17,565 nt of DNA from Candidatus Krumholzibacteriia bacterium. Lineage in GTDB: Bacteria; Krumholzibacteriota; Krumholzibacteriia; LZORAL124-64-63. Positions 1 to 7,914 of this stretch are shown here, in pieces. The stretch's first letter is position 1; each line of letters opens with the position of its first letter. The stretch spans positions 1 through 17,565 of the forward strand of contig JADGEP010000028.1 of assembly GCA_016744275.1 (NCBI GenBank), in the 5' to 3' direction. A program made the translations under genes and the position numbers. The notes beneath the pieces are model-generated. The model saw only the letters and a list, made by a program, of their open reading frames with translations. It ran no database searches and was not told where the DNA came from.

Positions 1-3000
1 GGATATCGTCCGCCAGGCTGCCGGTCCGGTTGTGCAGGCGCACGGTGGTGCCGGCGGGGCTGGTCAGGTCGAGAATCAGATCGCCTTTCCAGGTGTGGGT
101 CACGTCGATATCGACCGTGACATCCACCAGGACAACGCCATCAGTGACCAGGATCTGAGTCGAAGCTCCGGCAGGATCATTGTCAGGAACCGCCAACGCC
201 GGAGCGTCGCAGTAGACAAATTCCAATTGCGGAGACATGCCGAAGTCCACACCGGTCAGGCTCTCGCCGTCAGCCAGAACCACCGTTTGCGGCGCAGCGC
301 CGTAGCCGGCCAAAGTCGCCGTCACGGTGTAGGTGTTGCCGTACATGTTCTCGATCATCCAAGTGCCGTCAGGGTTCGTCATGGTGCTGTAGCCACCGGG
401 GCTGGCTTCGATCAGCACGCCGCCGTTGCCGGCGCCCATGACCTCAACGTCACCGGCCATGCTGGCAGTGCCACCGGTCTCATTGGCGGTCAGGAACAAG
501 GCCGTATTCTCCAGCAACTTGACCCCTTCGGCCGGATCGGCCAAAGCAGCAAAGTTGAAGGAGTAGTGTACGATCTGTGCGCTGGCCGGGTTGGGATTGT
601 TGTCATAGACCATGATACCAGCGTTGGTAGCCGTGCTGCCGGTTCCCATCACGATGTAGGCATCCGGGTTGGCCTTATAGCCATCCTGGTCGCCAAAACC
701 GGTGTAGTTGATGGCCAGGGTCGAGGCCACCATATGGGGGGCGCTCATGATCGGATGACCGGCCATGCCCGCGGCCGTTACCAGCCCGCCGGCATCGTCA
801 GCATCCCAGTCGAATCCGTGTACCACGTCGCTCGCGTAGGTCGGGAAACCGGGGGAACTGATGGCGTCGTAAGCAACTTCGCCACCTTCAGAGAGCACCT
901 TGCCACCACCGGCGACAAACGCTTCGACGGCCGCGCGGAAAGCGGGATCGGCCACCGGGTTGCCGTTGGCACCGGACGAAGACACGATGAAGCTGTAGCT
1001 GCTCCAGCTGGCCGGGTCACTGGCACCGGCAGCTTCTTCAGTCACAACCCAGCCGGCATCCGTCAGGATGGTGCCCATGCTGGTTGCCGAAGCACCCTTG
1101 GACTGCTCATCACGAATGTGCATGGGCAGCAACTGCTTGTCTTTGCCGTACTTCTTGGTCGCCTTCGGTGCCAGGTCATCATCCAGGATCAGCACCACGC
1201 CGAGGGCGTCGATGATCATGAAGGAATGCGGGCCGTCGACGGTCGTATTGGCCGAGCTGCTGCCATCCATCACGGTGATCGTGTACTCGAAAGTATCACC
1301 GATCAGCAGGGAGCCAGCGGCTTCGGGGAACATCGCGCTGAACATGTCGCCGCCCATGTCGACCAAGGTCAGGTCGGCCTGGGGCGTGCCGTTCAACGAG
1401 TAGGCAACCGTCGCCGAAGCGATGGCGCCGTTGTCCGTCACCATGGCGTCCACCGAGGCGGGCCAAGTCAGCAGAGGCTGGTCACGCACAGGGGTGTGCG
1501 CCACGACGGGGAACTGAGCATCGGGGCCCAGGATGAAGCTGAAGACGTCGGTCGGAGCAGTCGTCGGCGCGGCGCCGGAGATGCCCGAGTCATCCGTCAC
1601 GGTCATGTAATATTCCACGGTGGTATTGATACCAGGTCCGGGAATGCTGCCGGCCCACTCGTCAAAATTGCCAGTGGCCGTCATGGTGACCGCAGTGTAG
1701 GCAGGGTCGCCGGCATACCGGTAATTCAACGTCACGGCATCAGATGCGGTGATGGGGCTGGTGTGGCTGATGCTCGCGACCACGGGGTAGGGTCCAGCAG
1801 TATCTTCGCTGTCGCCCAGGGCCACGTGGTTGAAGTTCAGCAGGTACGTGGCGCCAATGCCACGGGCGCCGAACGCCTGGAAGATATAACCCACGTGGGA
1901 TCCGCCATGCAGGGCCTGGTCGGCGGCAACCATGCCATCGGCGTAGTCCTGGAAGGTGGCGTTGATGCCCGTGTAGGCCATGCCTTCGATGATGACCTGG
2001 TCAGCGACAACGGCGCCCACGAGGTTGCGGAAATCCCACCATGCGGCAGAGATGATTTCGCCATCCTGATGCACCTGGTTGGCGATGTCTTCGGGGTAGT
2101 GCTTGCTACCATCGGTCCGGCGCAGGAAGGGCGGCGGTCCGGGGTTGTAGCTGGTGCCGTCCCATTCGCCGACCAAGGGGTTGTCGCCATAAGTGGCGCC
2201 CAGGTAATCGCCGAAGCCTTCACTGATGGCGCCGGATTCGGCGGCATAAACAAAGCCGGGCACGATGTCGTTGTGCACCGCATGGCCGTACTCGTGCAGC
2301 ACGATTTCGCCATCGTCGGAATCGTCAACGCCGCCGTCGCCAAAGCGAATGCGGTCCTGGCTGGGGCTGTAATCCGAGTTGTCATCCGTACCCTGATGCG
2401 CGTAGGTGTCGGTGACACGGGCGCGGGCGTTCAGGAGACCCAACGTATTCTGGAAGTACTCCTGGAACTCGTTAATGTGGTAGTAGACGTTCACTTCCTG
2501 GAAGTGACCGGCCACGATGGTCGGGTCGTAGTTGTAGACGAGGCTGGCTTCGTCAGCACGGGGGCCCGAGCTGTTGAAGACCTGCACCCAGGGACCTTCC
2601 AAAAGGCCACTGCCGCTGAGGTTGGTCAGCGAAACAGCGTCGACCACGCCGGGCAGTTGGGCATCAAATTCACGCCAGGGGTAGCGCTCGGGGTGGTTGT
2701 TCAAGGGGTTGGCGATGAATACTTCGCCTGACCCGGTGGCCGTTGCGCCCTTGTCCAATTGCAGGTCGCTGCGGCGGTTCTCCACCGGAGGCGTGATGCT
2801 GAAGGGTTTCTCTTCGGGCTTGATGCAAACCAGCAGATCGCGGGTCTGGATTTCCGAAGTGTTGGTAGCGTCGATGAAAATTTCCCAGTCGCCGTAGGGG
2901 TTGTACGTGGGCGTCTCGGTGCGCCAGGCGAGGCGATCGCCATCGACGGTGCGCAAAACAACCAATTCAGCCTTGGGCGTGGCACGGGTCTGGCCGTCGC

Positions 3001-3529
3001 CACCGATCAGGCTCATGGCCCGGTCCAAAGCCATTTGGCGGTCGACTTGGCTCTTGTCGGAGTTGAGGTTGAAGGTGGTGGGACCGATGTCGCTGGTCGC
3101 AAAGAGGACCTGGCCATCAAAAGTGATGTGGGTCACGACATAGCCGTTGTACACCGGGACACCATTGATCATGGCCTGTTTCCAGACATGGTGACCACTG
3201 CTGCTGGTATTGGTGCGGACGTCCACCAGGGTGGCGTCGCCGAAGCGAACCGCACCAGCTTTGTCGATGGCGACTTCCTGCTCAAAGAGAGTCATCGCGT
3301 TGTCAGCCAGAAAACGGCTGGCGATTTCCGAGGGCGTGCCGCTGTTGGGCACGCGATTGGCATTGAACAACTTGCGGACGCTGCCGTCCTCGTTGCGATG
3401 TACAGTCAGGCTGATGTCTTGACCTGCGTCAACTCCCAGGGCGGTGTAATCCGCCGCAAAGGCCGGCAAACTGCCGGCCATGAGAATTGCCATCAGCGTC
3501 AAAATGATGACTTTAGCTGGTGATCTCAT
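1..3529 (-). CDS. Secreted multidomain zinc metalloprotease (M4/M36-like gluzincin) with Ig-like, amidotransferase-like and P domains; 3' end off the window
   Basis: The reading frame is open for 1,176 codons from the ATG at 3529 to the left window edge, so the C-terminus is missing. Residues 1-26 form a signal peptide ending in AFA. The next ~230 residues look like an FTP/PepSY-type inhibitory propeptide. The catalytic domain starts with a VNVYYHINEFQEYF segment near residue 343. HEYGH at 412-416 supplies two zinc histidines and the catalytic Glu, and ESGAISEGFGD supplies the third ligand, Glu437. The spacing from the second His to that Glu is 21 residues, against 20 in thermolysin. VHQDGEII with His487 matches the thermolysin His231 region. 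After it come two Ig-like segments (~585-770), a class I glutamine-amidotransferase-like region (~775-990), a carboxypeptidase-regulatory-like beta domain (~1015-1095) and the start of a proprotein-convertase P domain (TWKGDLILDLTSPAGTTV). A GGGAG ribosome site sits 6 nt before the ATG. The protein probably matures by propeptide removal and degrades extracellular protein. Protease class is firm; the exact family (M4 or M36) is less certain. Confidence 0.9.
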   Translation of the reverse strand, partial: MRSPAKVIILTLMAILMAGSLPAFAADYTALGVDAGQDISLTVHRNEDGSVRKLFNANRVPNSGTPSEIASRFLADNAMTLFEQEVAIDKAGAVRFGDATLVDVRTNTSSSGHHVWKQAMINGVPVYNGYVVTHITFDGQVLFATSDIGPTTFNLNSDKSQVDRQMALDRAMSLIGGDGQTRATPKAELVVLRTVDGDRLAWRTETPTYNPYGDWEIFIDATNTSEIQTRDLLVCIKPEEKPFSITPPVENRRSDLQLDKGATATGSGEVFIANPLNNHPERYPWREFDAQLPGVVDAVSLTNLSGSGLLEGPWVQVFNSSGPRADEASLVYNYDPTIVAGHFQEVNVYYHINEFQEYFQNTLGLLNARARVTDTYAHQGTDDNSDYSPSQDRIRFGDGGVDDSDDGEIVLHEYGHAVHNDIVPGFVYAAESGAISEGFGDYLGATYGDNPLVGEWDGTSYNPGPPPFLRRTDGSKHYPEDIANQVHQDGEIISAAWWDFRNLVGAVVADQVIIEGMAYTGINATFQDYADGMVAADQALHGGSHVGYIFQAFGARGIGATYLLNFNHVALGDSEDTAGPYPVVASISHTSPITASDAVTLNYRYAGDPAYTAVTMTATGNFDEWAGSIPGPGINTTVEYYMTVTDDSGISGAAPTTAPTDVFSFILGPDAQFPVVAHTPVRDQPLLTWPASVDAMVTDNGAIASATVAYSLNGTPQADLTLVDMGGDMFSAMFPEAAGSLLIGDTFEYTITVMDGSSSANTTVDGPHSFMIIDALGVVLILDDDLAPKATKKYGKDKQLLPMHIRDEQSKGASATSMGTILTDAGWVVTEEAAGASDPASWSSYSFIVSSSGANGNPVADPAFRAAVEAFVAGGGKVLSEGGEVAYDAISSPGFPTYASDVVHGFDWDADDAGGLVTAAGMAGHPIMSAPHMVASTLAINYTGFGDQDGYKANPDAYIVMGTGSTATNAGIMVYDNNPNPASAQIVHYSFNFAALADPAEGVKLLENTALFLTANETGGTASMAGDVEVMGAGNGGVLIEASPGGYSTMTNPDGTWMIENMYGNTYTVTATLAGYGAAPQTVVLADGESLTGVDFGMSPQLEFVYCDAPALAVPDNDPAGASTQILVTDGVVLVDVTVDIDVTHTWKGDLILDLTSPAGTTVRLHNRTGSLADDI

Positions 3530-3671
3530 TGGTTGCTCCCCCCGGACCAATGGCGACGTCGTCTGGTATTGAGAATCATCTGGTATGACAATTATCGAAC
3601 CAAGACATTGTGCTGGTCCAGAATCGAAAAGATGTGAGAAATGAACTTTTTCCTACCCCTCAATGCACCCT

Positions 3672-3700
3672 ACTATAATAGTGGCCATTGGGGCAATCAA
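3672..3700 (-). promoter_or_regulatory. Sigma-70-type promoter for the metalloprotease gene
   Basis: Read on the minus strand, TTGATT (3695-3700) and TATAGT (3672-3677) are separated by exactly 17 bp. They match the -35 consensus at 4 of 6 and the -10 consensus at 5 of 6 positions. Transcription would begin near 3665 and give a leader of about 135 nt before the ATG at 3529. The same AT-rich patch also holds TATAAT on the plus strand (3674-3679), but no plus-strand gene follows it. Confidence 0.5.
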
Positions 3701-3722
3701 AAAAGTCCACTAAAAAGCTATA

Positions 3723-4397
3723 TTATCGTATTAAACCGGAAATAACGGGGGTTATCCCGTCGATCATGAGCTGCACGGCGATCACAGTGACGAGCAATCC
3801 CATCAGTTTTTCGATGACCTTCATGCCCGTGGCTCCCAGCCGATTGAGCACCGCGTCGGCGCCCATCAGGATGGCACCGGTGAGCACAAGAATGGCGGCC
3901 ACGGCACTCAATACCAGTGGGATTCCCAGATGATCGGGGGCCTGAGGCGTTAGGACCATCACTGTGGTGATGCTGCCCGGACCGGCCAGCATGGGGATGG
4001 CCAGAGGCGTGATCGATGGATCATCGTCCGGATCGGACTCGTCGGGAAACTCCTCGGCATAGGTTTCCTTGTCGGCCGCGACGGCCTTTTTGATCCCCGT
4101 CCGCCAGCGCCGGGGCTTGGATTGGAGCATATCCAGACCGATGCCAAAGAAGATCACGCCGCCAGCGATGCGGAAGGCGTCGACCGTGATGCCAAATACA
4201 TGCAGCACCTGGTGACCGGCCATGGTGAATACCACAAGCACTAAAAAGGCTGTTATTAAGGATTTGACGAGGACGCGCCGCTTTTGGCGGCGGTCCATTT
4301 CGGAAGTCAGGCCGCTGAAAAACGGAATGACCCCCAGGGGATCGATGACGGCGAACAGGGACGAAAAGCTGAGAATGAGGAAGGCTGTGGTACTCAT
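3723..4397 (-). CDS. MarC family (UPF0056) integral membrane protein
   Basis: This 224-residue protein has about six hydrophobic segments and the two hallmark MarC-family motifs: DPLGVIPFF at 19-27 in the first membrane segment, and ITPLAIPMLAGPGSI at about 129-143. The family is widespread in the inner membrane; its transport substrate is not established, and the old link to multiple antibiotic resistance was withdrawn. A charged cytoplasmic-type loop (about 94-128) separates the two halves and ends in a strongly acidic stretch (DESDPDDDPS). The start is supported by a near-ideal GGAGGTGAT ribosome site just upstream of ATG 4397. The gene lies downstream of the ParA-like gene on the same strand, but a 260-bp gap makes co-transcription uncertain. 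No convincing promoter was found in that gap. Confidence 0.9.
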   Translation of the reverse strand: MSTTAFLILSFSSLFAVIDPLGVIPFFSGLTSEMDRRQKRRVLVKSLITAFLVLVVFTMAGHQVLHVFGITVDAFRIAGGVIFFGIGLDMLQSKPRRWRTGIKKAVAADKETYAEEFPDESDPDDDPSITPLAIPMLAGPGSITTVMVLTPQAPDHLGIPLVLSAVAAILVLTGAILMGADAVLNRLGATGMKVIEKLMGLLVTVIAVQLMIDGITPVISGLIR

Positions 4398-4578
4398 GGT
4401 ATCACCTCCGGAGAAGTTGGGAAAAACAGGTCAAACACACGCCAGGATATGGCGATTTCCGGCGCAATATGGTGGTTTAAATCAGGAAGTAAAGGCTAGT
4501 GATGCGGGCGCAATAAAGACCTGAAAATATCGACGGCCGGGAATCGGTCTGGTCGGCTGCCGGCGCGGGACCGAAGAA

Positions 4579-4604
4579 GGCTCCATCGGCGCTTGAGTGG
4601 AGCC
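4579..4604 (-). terminator. Weak hairpin downstream of the ParA-like gene
   Basis: GGCTCCA (4579-4585) and TGGAGCC (4598-4604) form a 7-bp stem with a 12-nt loop, about 55 nt beyond the stop codon of the minus-strand ATPase gene. On the minus strand the stem is followed by TTCTTC, not a clean T-run, so Rho-independent termination would be weak. The remainder of the gap 4398-4657 holds an AT-rich patch around 4614-4640 and the strong ribosome site of the MarC gene; no small gene is convincing there. Confidence 0.3.
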
Positions 4605-4657
4605 TAAGCAATTGTTATATAATAGAATACCGTATTTGTGGCATTTTCCGGAGCTCG

Positions 4658-5443
4658 CTATACGGCCATGCACTTCGGTTCTGCGCCAGCGGCATTGGCG
4701 GGCGAATCCACCAACACCTGGGCGATGAACCGCTGGTAATCTTCGGCGCCTCGTGACCGGGGTGCATACTCGAAGATCGATTGTTGGCATCCGAAAGATT
4801 CAGCCAGGTCGACGTTCACCCGGATGGGCGCGCACATCTTGGACCCAAATCGCTCCCGCAACTGGCTCAGCATTTCACCGGACTGGCGGGCCCGCTGGTC
4901 CAGAAAGGTGGGCAAAAGGAAGCGCAGATTCAGGTTCGCATTGTGCCGTCCGACCGACCCGACATGGCGCACAAAATCCAGAACACCGGCCATGGCCGCC
5001 GGGGTGAGTGCTGCGGGCGCCACGACATCGTGAGCACAACCCAGCACATTGACCGCGATGGCGTCGAAACCCGGAGCCGCATCAATTACAATATAGTCGT
5101 AGCGATCGCGGACTGGAGCGAGGGCCTCAGCCAGGACCCGGTGGCCGTCTTGTTCGCGCCGCGCAATGGTCAGGGCAGCCCGGGACAAATGATGATCCGC
5201 TGCGATCAGGTCCAGGTTGGGGCGGGCCTTGGTCAGGGCCTCCACAACAGGAGCGGTGCCTTCAAGAACCTCAGTCAGTGTCAGGTCGAATTCCGTGCCG
5301 AGGGCCTTGGCGCATTGCCCCTGGGTGTCGGCGTCCACCAGCAGCACGCGGAAGCCCTGCAGGGCCAGGCCATGAGAAAGATTCACCGCGGTGGTGGTCT
5401 TGCCCACGCCGCCTTTGGTCATCGCCACAGCTATGATTTTCAT
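4658..5443 (-). CDS. Orphan ParA/MinD-type P-loop ATPase
   Basis: This 261-residue protein belongs to the ParA/MinD/Soj ATPases. Its deviant Walker A motif TKGGVGKTTT (residues 9-18) carries the signature Lys10 used for dimer-dependent ATP hydrolysis. VDADTQGQ (36-43) is the A' motif and VIDAAPGF (119-126) is the Walker B region. Such proteins form ATP-dependent dimers on DNA or membrane and position plasmids, chromosomes or protein clusters. A GGGAG ribosome site lies 6 nt before ATG 5443. No ParB, MinC/MinE, flagellar, cellulose or chemotaxis partner gene is adjacent, and no parS-like palindrome was seen. Its cargo is therefore unknown; it could act in chromosome segregation or in positioning a cellular structure. 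It is transcribed away from the YkgJ-like gene, from which it is separated by about 280 bp. Confidence 0.88.
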   Translation of the reverse strand: MKIIAVAMTKGGVGKTTTAVNLSHGLALQGFRVLLVDADTQGQCAKALGTEFDLTLTEVLEGTAPVVEALTKARPNLDLIAADHHLSRAALTIARREQDGHRVLAEALAPVRDRYDYIVIDAAPGFDAIAVNVLGCAHDVVAPAALTPAAMAGVLDFVRHVGSVGRHNANLNLRFLLPTFLDQRARQSGEMLSQLRERFGSKMCAPIRVNVDLAESFGCQQSIFEYAPRSRGAEDYQRFIAQVLVDSPANAAGAEPKCMAV

Positions 5444-5654
5444 GATATCTCCCTGGATGTCTTCCTTGGCTCAACGGGCACGAATGGTTCGCGGACACCC
5501 AAGGAATGATCGTGCCAATTTTGGCGTCCGGGTTGTAACCGGTTGCTGCGCCGTTTGATGGAGGCGCTGCCGTCGCGCCCAAACATCCAGGTTCGTTGCA
5601 CTCGGCCCGTCCGAAACGGTAGAATGCACTTGCGTCCACCTTGAAATCTCGTTT

Positions 5655-5683
5655 TTGACCCACGGCCCATCGTGTCTTAAGAT
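5655..5683 (+). promoter_or_regulatory. Sigma-70-type promoter for the YkgJ-like gene
   Basis: TTGACC (5655-5660, 5 of 6 consensus matches) and TAAGAT (5678-5683, 4 of 6) are separated by 17 bp. Transcription would start near 5690, giving a leader of about 36 nt ahead of the GTG at 5727. The rest of the divergent gap 5444-5726 shows only a short GCCAA/TTGGC inverted repeat near 5514-5525. Confidence 0.5.
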
Positions 5684-5726
5684 GTCGAGGAACAACCCAT
5701 TGTCTCTCTGACCCAGGAGCACGCCC

Positions 5727-6200
5727 GTGGCCCTATCCGGCGACTTTCCCATTTCCAGCTGTGACTGTCAGGATTGCCGAACGGCCTGCACCATCTCACC
5801 GGGATGGTTCATGCCCGACCAGATCGCGCCCCTGGCCGATTCGTTGGGACTCAGCGTTGAAGATCTTTTCCGCAAGAAGCTCGCCATCAGCGTCACCCGA
5901 ATGCCGGATGGCAAAGAGATCCACGGGGTGATGCCCCACAAATTTCGGGATGGCAAGAAGCCGGGCTCGGTGTGGACGCTGATGGAGTTGGCCCAACCTG
6001 GCCGGTGCGTGTTTTTTGATCGTGGAAAGTGCACCATCTATAAATTTCGACCCTACGAATGCGCCCGGATGATTCACAAGAAAACCAAGGAATCGGTGCG
6101 ACTGCGGCGCCAGATCGTGCCTCATTGGACCGGCCCGGCCCTAAAGCCGTATGCGAAGCTGACGGGAAAAAAGTTGATGGGCGCCAAGGGGTCGAAATGA
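5727..6200 (+). CDS. YkgJ family cysteine-cluster protein
   Basis: This 157-residue soluble protein has seven cysteines in the pattern of the YkgJ/UPF0153 family. CDCQDCRTAC at 12-21 supplies Cys12, 14, 17 and 21. GRCVFFDRGKCTIY supplies Cys94 and Cys102, and RPYECA supplies Cys112. The family is annotated as a putative zinc- or iron-chelating domain, thought to bind a metal or Fe-S cluster; its biochemical role is not established. The start is GTG 5727, chosen because AGGAG (5715-5719) lies 7 nt upstream and no better start is nearby. The C-terminus is lysine-rich. It has its own promoter candidate and converges on the SugE gene with only 24 nt between the stop codons and no clear terminator hairpin between them. 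Confidence 0.82.
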   Translation: MALSGDFPISSCDCQDCRTACTISPGWFMPDQIAPLADSLGLSVEDLFRKKLAISVTRMPDGKEIHGVMPHKFRDGKKPGSVWTLMELAQPGRCVFFDRGKCTIYKFRPYECARMIHKKTKESVRLRRQIVPHWTGPALKPYAKLTGKKLMGAKGSK

Positions 6201-6224
6201 ATCAGTGAGCCCCGCCGGGTCAGC

Positions 6225-6563
6225 CTAAGTTGAATCTCCCCCGGGGCCCGCGGTCAGTTTCAGGCCGATGATGGAGATCAATAGAAGCGCCAAAAATACG
6301 ATCCGCCCCGCGTTGACGGGCTCCTTGAATAGAATCACTCCAAGAATTGCGGCGCCCAGCGCGCCGATGCCAACCCAGACTGCGTAGGCCGTGCCGATGG
6401 GCAGGGTTTTTGCCGCGTTGCCCAGCAACCACATGCTGGCCACCAATGCCAACAAGGTGAGAGCCGTCGGCAGGGGCCGGGTGAATCCGACGGTGTATTT
6501 CAGTCCGATGGCCCAAGCTGTTTCCAGCAGGCCGGCAATCAATAAAACGATCCAGGCGGACAT
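6225..6563 (-). CDS. sugE: SMR-family transporter, SugE/Gdx type (guanidinium exporter)
   Basis: This 112-residue protein has four membrane helices and strong SugE/Gdx character. The first helix carries the essential Glu14 in GLLETAWAIGLKYTVGF, and GTAYAVWVGIGALGAA (57-72) is the family signature. Proteins of this subgroup are dual-topology dimers that exchange guanidinium or some quaternary ammonium ions for protons in the inner membrane; guanidinium is the known physiological substrate of the Gdx branch. The frame extends 17 codons further upstream, to 6614. I chose ATG 6563 because AAAGGAG lies just upstream and the protein then starts like SugE (MSAWIVLLIAG). No guanidine riboswitch was recognised in the leader. 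A palindrome 76 nt upstream may control it together with the divergent gene. Confidence 0.92.
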   Translation of the reverse strand: MSAWIVLLIAGLLETAWAIGLKYTVGFTRPLPTALTLLALVASMWLLGNAAKTLPIGTAYAVWVGIGALGAAILGVILFKEPVNAGRIVFLALLLISIIGLKLTAGPGGDST

Positions 6564-6638
6564 GCAGGCTCCTTTGTCAAGTTGAGGGGGCAATCCTAGC
6601 GGCCTATTTGTCAAAACCCTATCAGAATGATGGGAAAT

Positions 6639-6662
6639 GTGATAAGATCAGGATCTTATCAC
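6639..6662. promoter_or_regulatory. 24-bp palindrome, probable operator in the sugE / exported-protein divergent region
   Basis: Arms GTGATAAGATC (6639-6649) and GATCTTATCAC (6652-6662) are perfect inverted copies around a 2-bp AG centre. Each arm contains TGATAAGAT, which resembles an extended -10 element (TGn + TAAGAT), one facing each direction. A dimeric repressor bound here could close both divergent promoters. TTGACA/TTGTCA hexamers overlap at 6608-6614 but are not well spaced for either -10. The promoter reading is an inference; the palindrome is directly visible. Confidence 0.6.
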
Positions 6663-6675
6663 GAAAAAGGAGGAC

Positions 6676-7296
6676 ATGGTGCGCACCAAATATCCGCTCA
6701 TCTACATGTTGGTTCTTTTGGCCGTGGCCGGCGTATTGTCGCTGGCAGCTAACAATAGCGACGGCCCCGCTTGGGAGCCAACGGCTGCCGTGGCAGCAAT
6801 GCCAACAATCTTGCCGTTGCTTGAAGGCACCTGGGCCGGTTCCTGGACCGACACGGTTTTTAATGTCAGCGGTCCCATGACCTTTGTGATCTGGGGCGAG
6901 GGCAGTGGGTATGTCGCCACCGGCACCATTGACATTTCAAACATCAGTCCGGCCCTGGGTGTGCTCAGTGGCGGCGCCACCGGAGTGGAAAACGGCGGTT
7001 CGTTGGACGTCACCTTCAACTGCACCGAATTGGGCAACGGTTCAGTCGTGCTATCGCCGGTTAAAAGCGCGGGCGGGGCCATGAGCGCCACCGGCAGCGG
7101 CAGCGGCACCGTGACAGGTTCCCTGAATTTTGGGCCGTTCCTGCTGACGGGCACCGCCAGCGATTCAGAGATCACCGGCAGTTTCGATTTCACCAATCCA
7201 GGCGCCGGCAAAGGCGTGGCCCAGATGACCAAGACCTCGGTTGATGTGGAAAACGAATCCTGGGGCAGCGTCAAAGCCAAATACCGCGATCGTTGA
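6676..7296 (+). CDS. Small exported beta-rich protein of unknown function
   Basis: I do not recognise this family. The 206-residue product begins with a positively charged segment and a hydrophobic stretch (YMLVLLAVAGVLSLAA), giving a signal peptide or N-terminal anchor; there is no lipobox cysteine. The rest is rich in Gly, Ser and Thr with alternating hydrophobic residues, as in a beta-barrel or beta-sandwich. EGTWAGSWTD (about 50-59) is followed by several 'xTGTxxx/ VTGSLNF / ITGSFDF' strands that look like an imperfect repeat. There is a single Cys. The ribosome site GGAGG (6669-6673) is only 2 nt from ATG 6676 but 5 nt from the next codon, GTG 6679, so translation may start at either. 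The gene is followed after 7 nt by the RDD-protein start, which suggests an operon. Confidence 0.65.
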   Translation: MVRTKYPLIYMLVLLAVAGVLSLAANNSDGPAWEPTAAVAAMPTILPLLEGTWAGSWTDTVFNVSGPMTFVIWGEGSGYVATGTIDISNISPALGVLSGGATGVENGGSLDVTFNCTELGNGSVVLSPVKSAGGAMSATGSGSGTVTGSLNFGPFLLTGTASDSEITGSFDFTNPGAGKGVAQMTKTSVDVENESWGSVKAKYRDR

Positions 7297-7303
7297 TTTG
7301 AAC

Positions 7304-7834
7304 ATGCGTTTTTGGGCCGCTCTGATCGACACGATTTTGGCTTTTTTACTGACCGCCCTGCTGGCCTCTTCAGCGGGGTGGTTTTTTGCTGAACGCGCCG
7401 CTGTCACATTTAGGGTCTATTCGCCCGACACTTACTGGAACGGCCCCATCCCGCTGATGCTCGGGGCGGTGTCGCCCTTGTCTTATGGTCTGGCATTTGC
7501 GGTGATCGTGGCCCTCGCTTGCGAAGGCATGTGGGGCGCCTCGGTAGGCAAGATCCTGACGCGCCGAACGGTGGTCAAGTCGAGTGGTGGTGCACCTTCT
7601 CGCCGGCGATCCTGGTTGCGCTTCGCCTTGAAAACCTCTCCCTGGTGGGTGTTCTGCCTGGCCTTGATGAGTGGGCGCTGGGAGTGGGCCACCTTCTCGG
7701 GTATTGTCGGCCTGTGGGCATTGCTGGATCTGGCCAGCGCGCTGGTCTTTCGTCACCATTTGTGGCACGACCGGATCAGCGGCACGCGGGTTGTGGTCCG
7801 ACCCAATCCCGGGTTCAATTCCAGAGCGGCTTGA
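7304..7834 (+). CDS. RDD family membrane protein
   Basis: The product (176 residues from ATG 7304) has about four hydrophobic helices and the residues that name the family. RFWAALIDTILAF at the N-terminus carries the Arg and first Asp, GKILTRRTVV follows the second helix, and WHDRISGTRVV near residue 156 carries the last Asp. RDD proteins are small inner-membrane proteins of mostly unknown role; some have been linked to ion transport. The frame is open upstream to TTG 7241 / ATG 7244, which would overlap the preceding gene by about 50 nt. I prefer 7304 because the RDD domain begins there, although neither start has a clear ribosome site, which fits translational coupling to the upstream gene. 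Confidence 0.72.
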   Translation: MRFWAALIDTILAFLLTALLASSAGWFFAERAAVTFRVYSPDTYWNGPIPLMLGAVSPLSYGLAFAVIVALACEGMWGASVGKILTRRTVVKSSGGAPSRRRSWLRFALKTSPWWVFCLALMSGRWEWATFSGIVGLWALLDLASALVFRHHLWHDRISGTRVVVRPNPGFNSRAA

Positions 7835-7914
7835 CAACCAACACGGCCTTCCCGACCATAGGTGCAATCTGCCAGCACCTCGACTTCATTTTTCCACGAT
7901 TTGAGACCACCGGC

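Noticed and set aside
32..2731. A long plus-strand open frame of 899 codons opposite the metalloprotease gene.
   Set aside because: Its product is a low-complexity His/Val/Gly/Ala mix with no domain. It is the antisense shadow of a minus-strand gene with signal peptide, zinc motifs and P domain.
4593..4623. Plus-strand promoter-like pair TTGAGT and TATAAT.
   Set aside because: The spacer is 19 bp and no plus-strand gene lies downstream before the antisense of the ParA-like gene; it more likely reflects AT-rich intergenic sequence.
4398..5726. parS site or ParB partner for the ParA-like ATPase.
   Set aside because: No ParB-like reading frame and no TGTTTCAC-type palindrome was seen in or around the gene.
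6564..6675. Possible guanidine riboswitch in front of sugE.
   Set aside because: No ykkC-type core and no paired hairpins with ACGR loops were seen; the only strong structure is the palindrome, whose 2-nt centre does not fit a riboswitch.
7519..7914. N-terminal extension of the Uup frame.
   Set aside because: These 132 codons overlap the RDD gene in another frame and precede the usual ABC-F start; ATG 7915 gives the family N-terminus.
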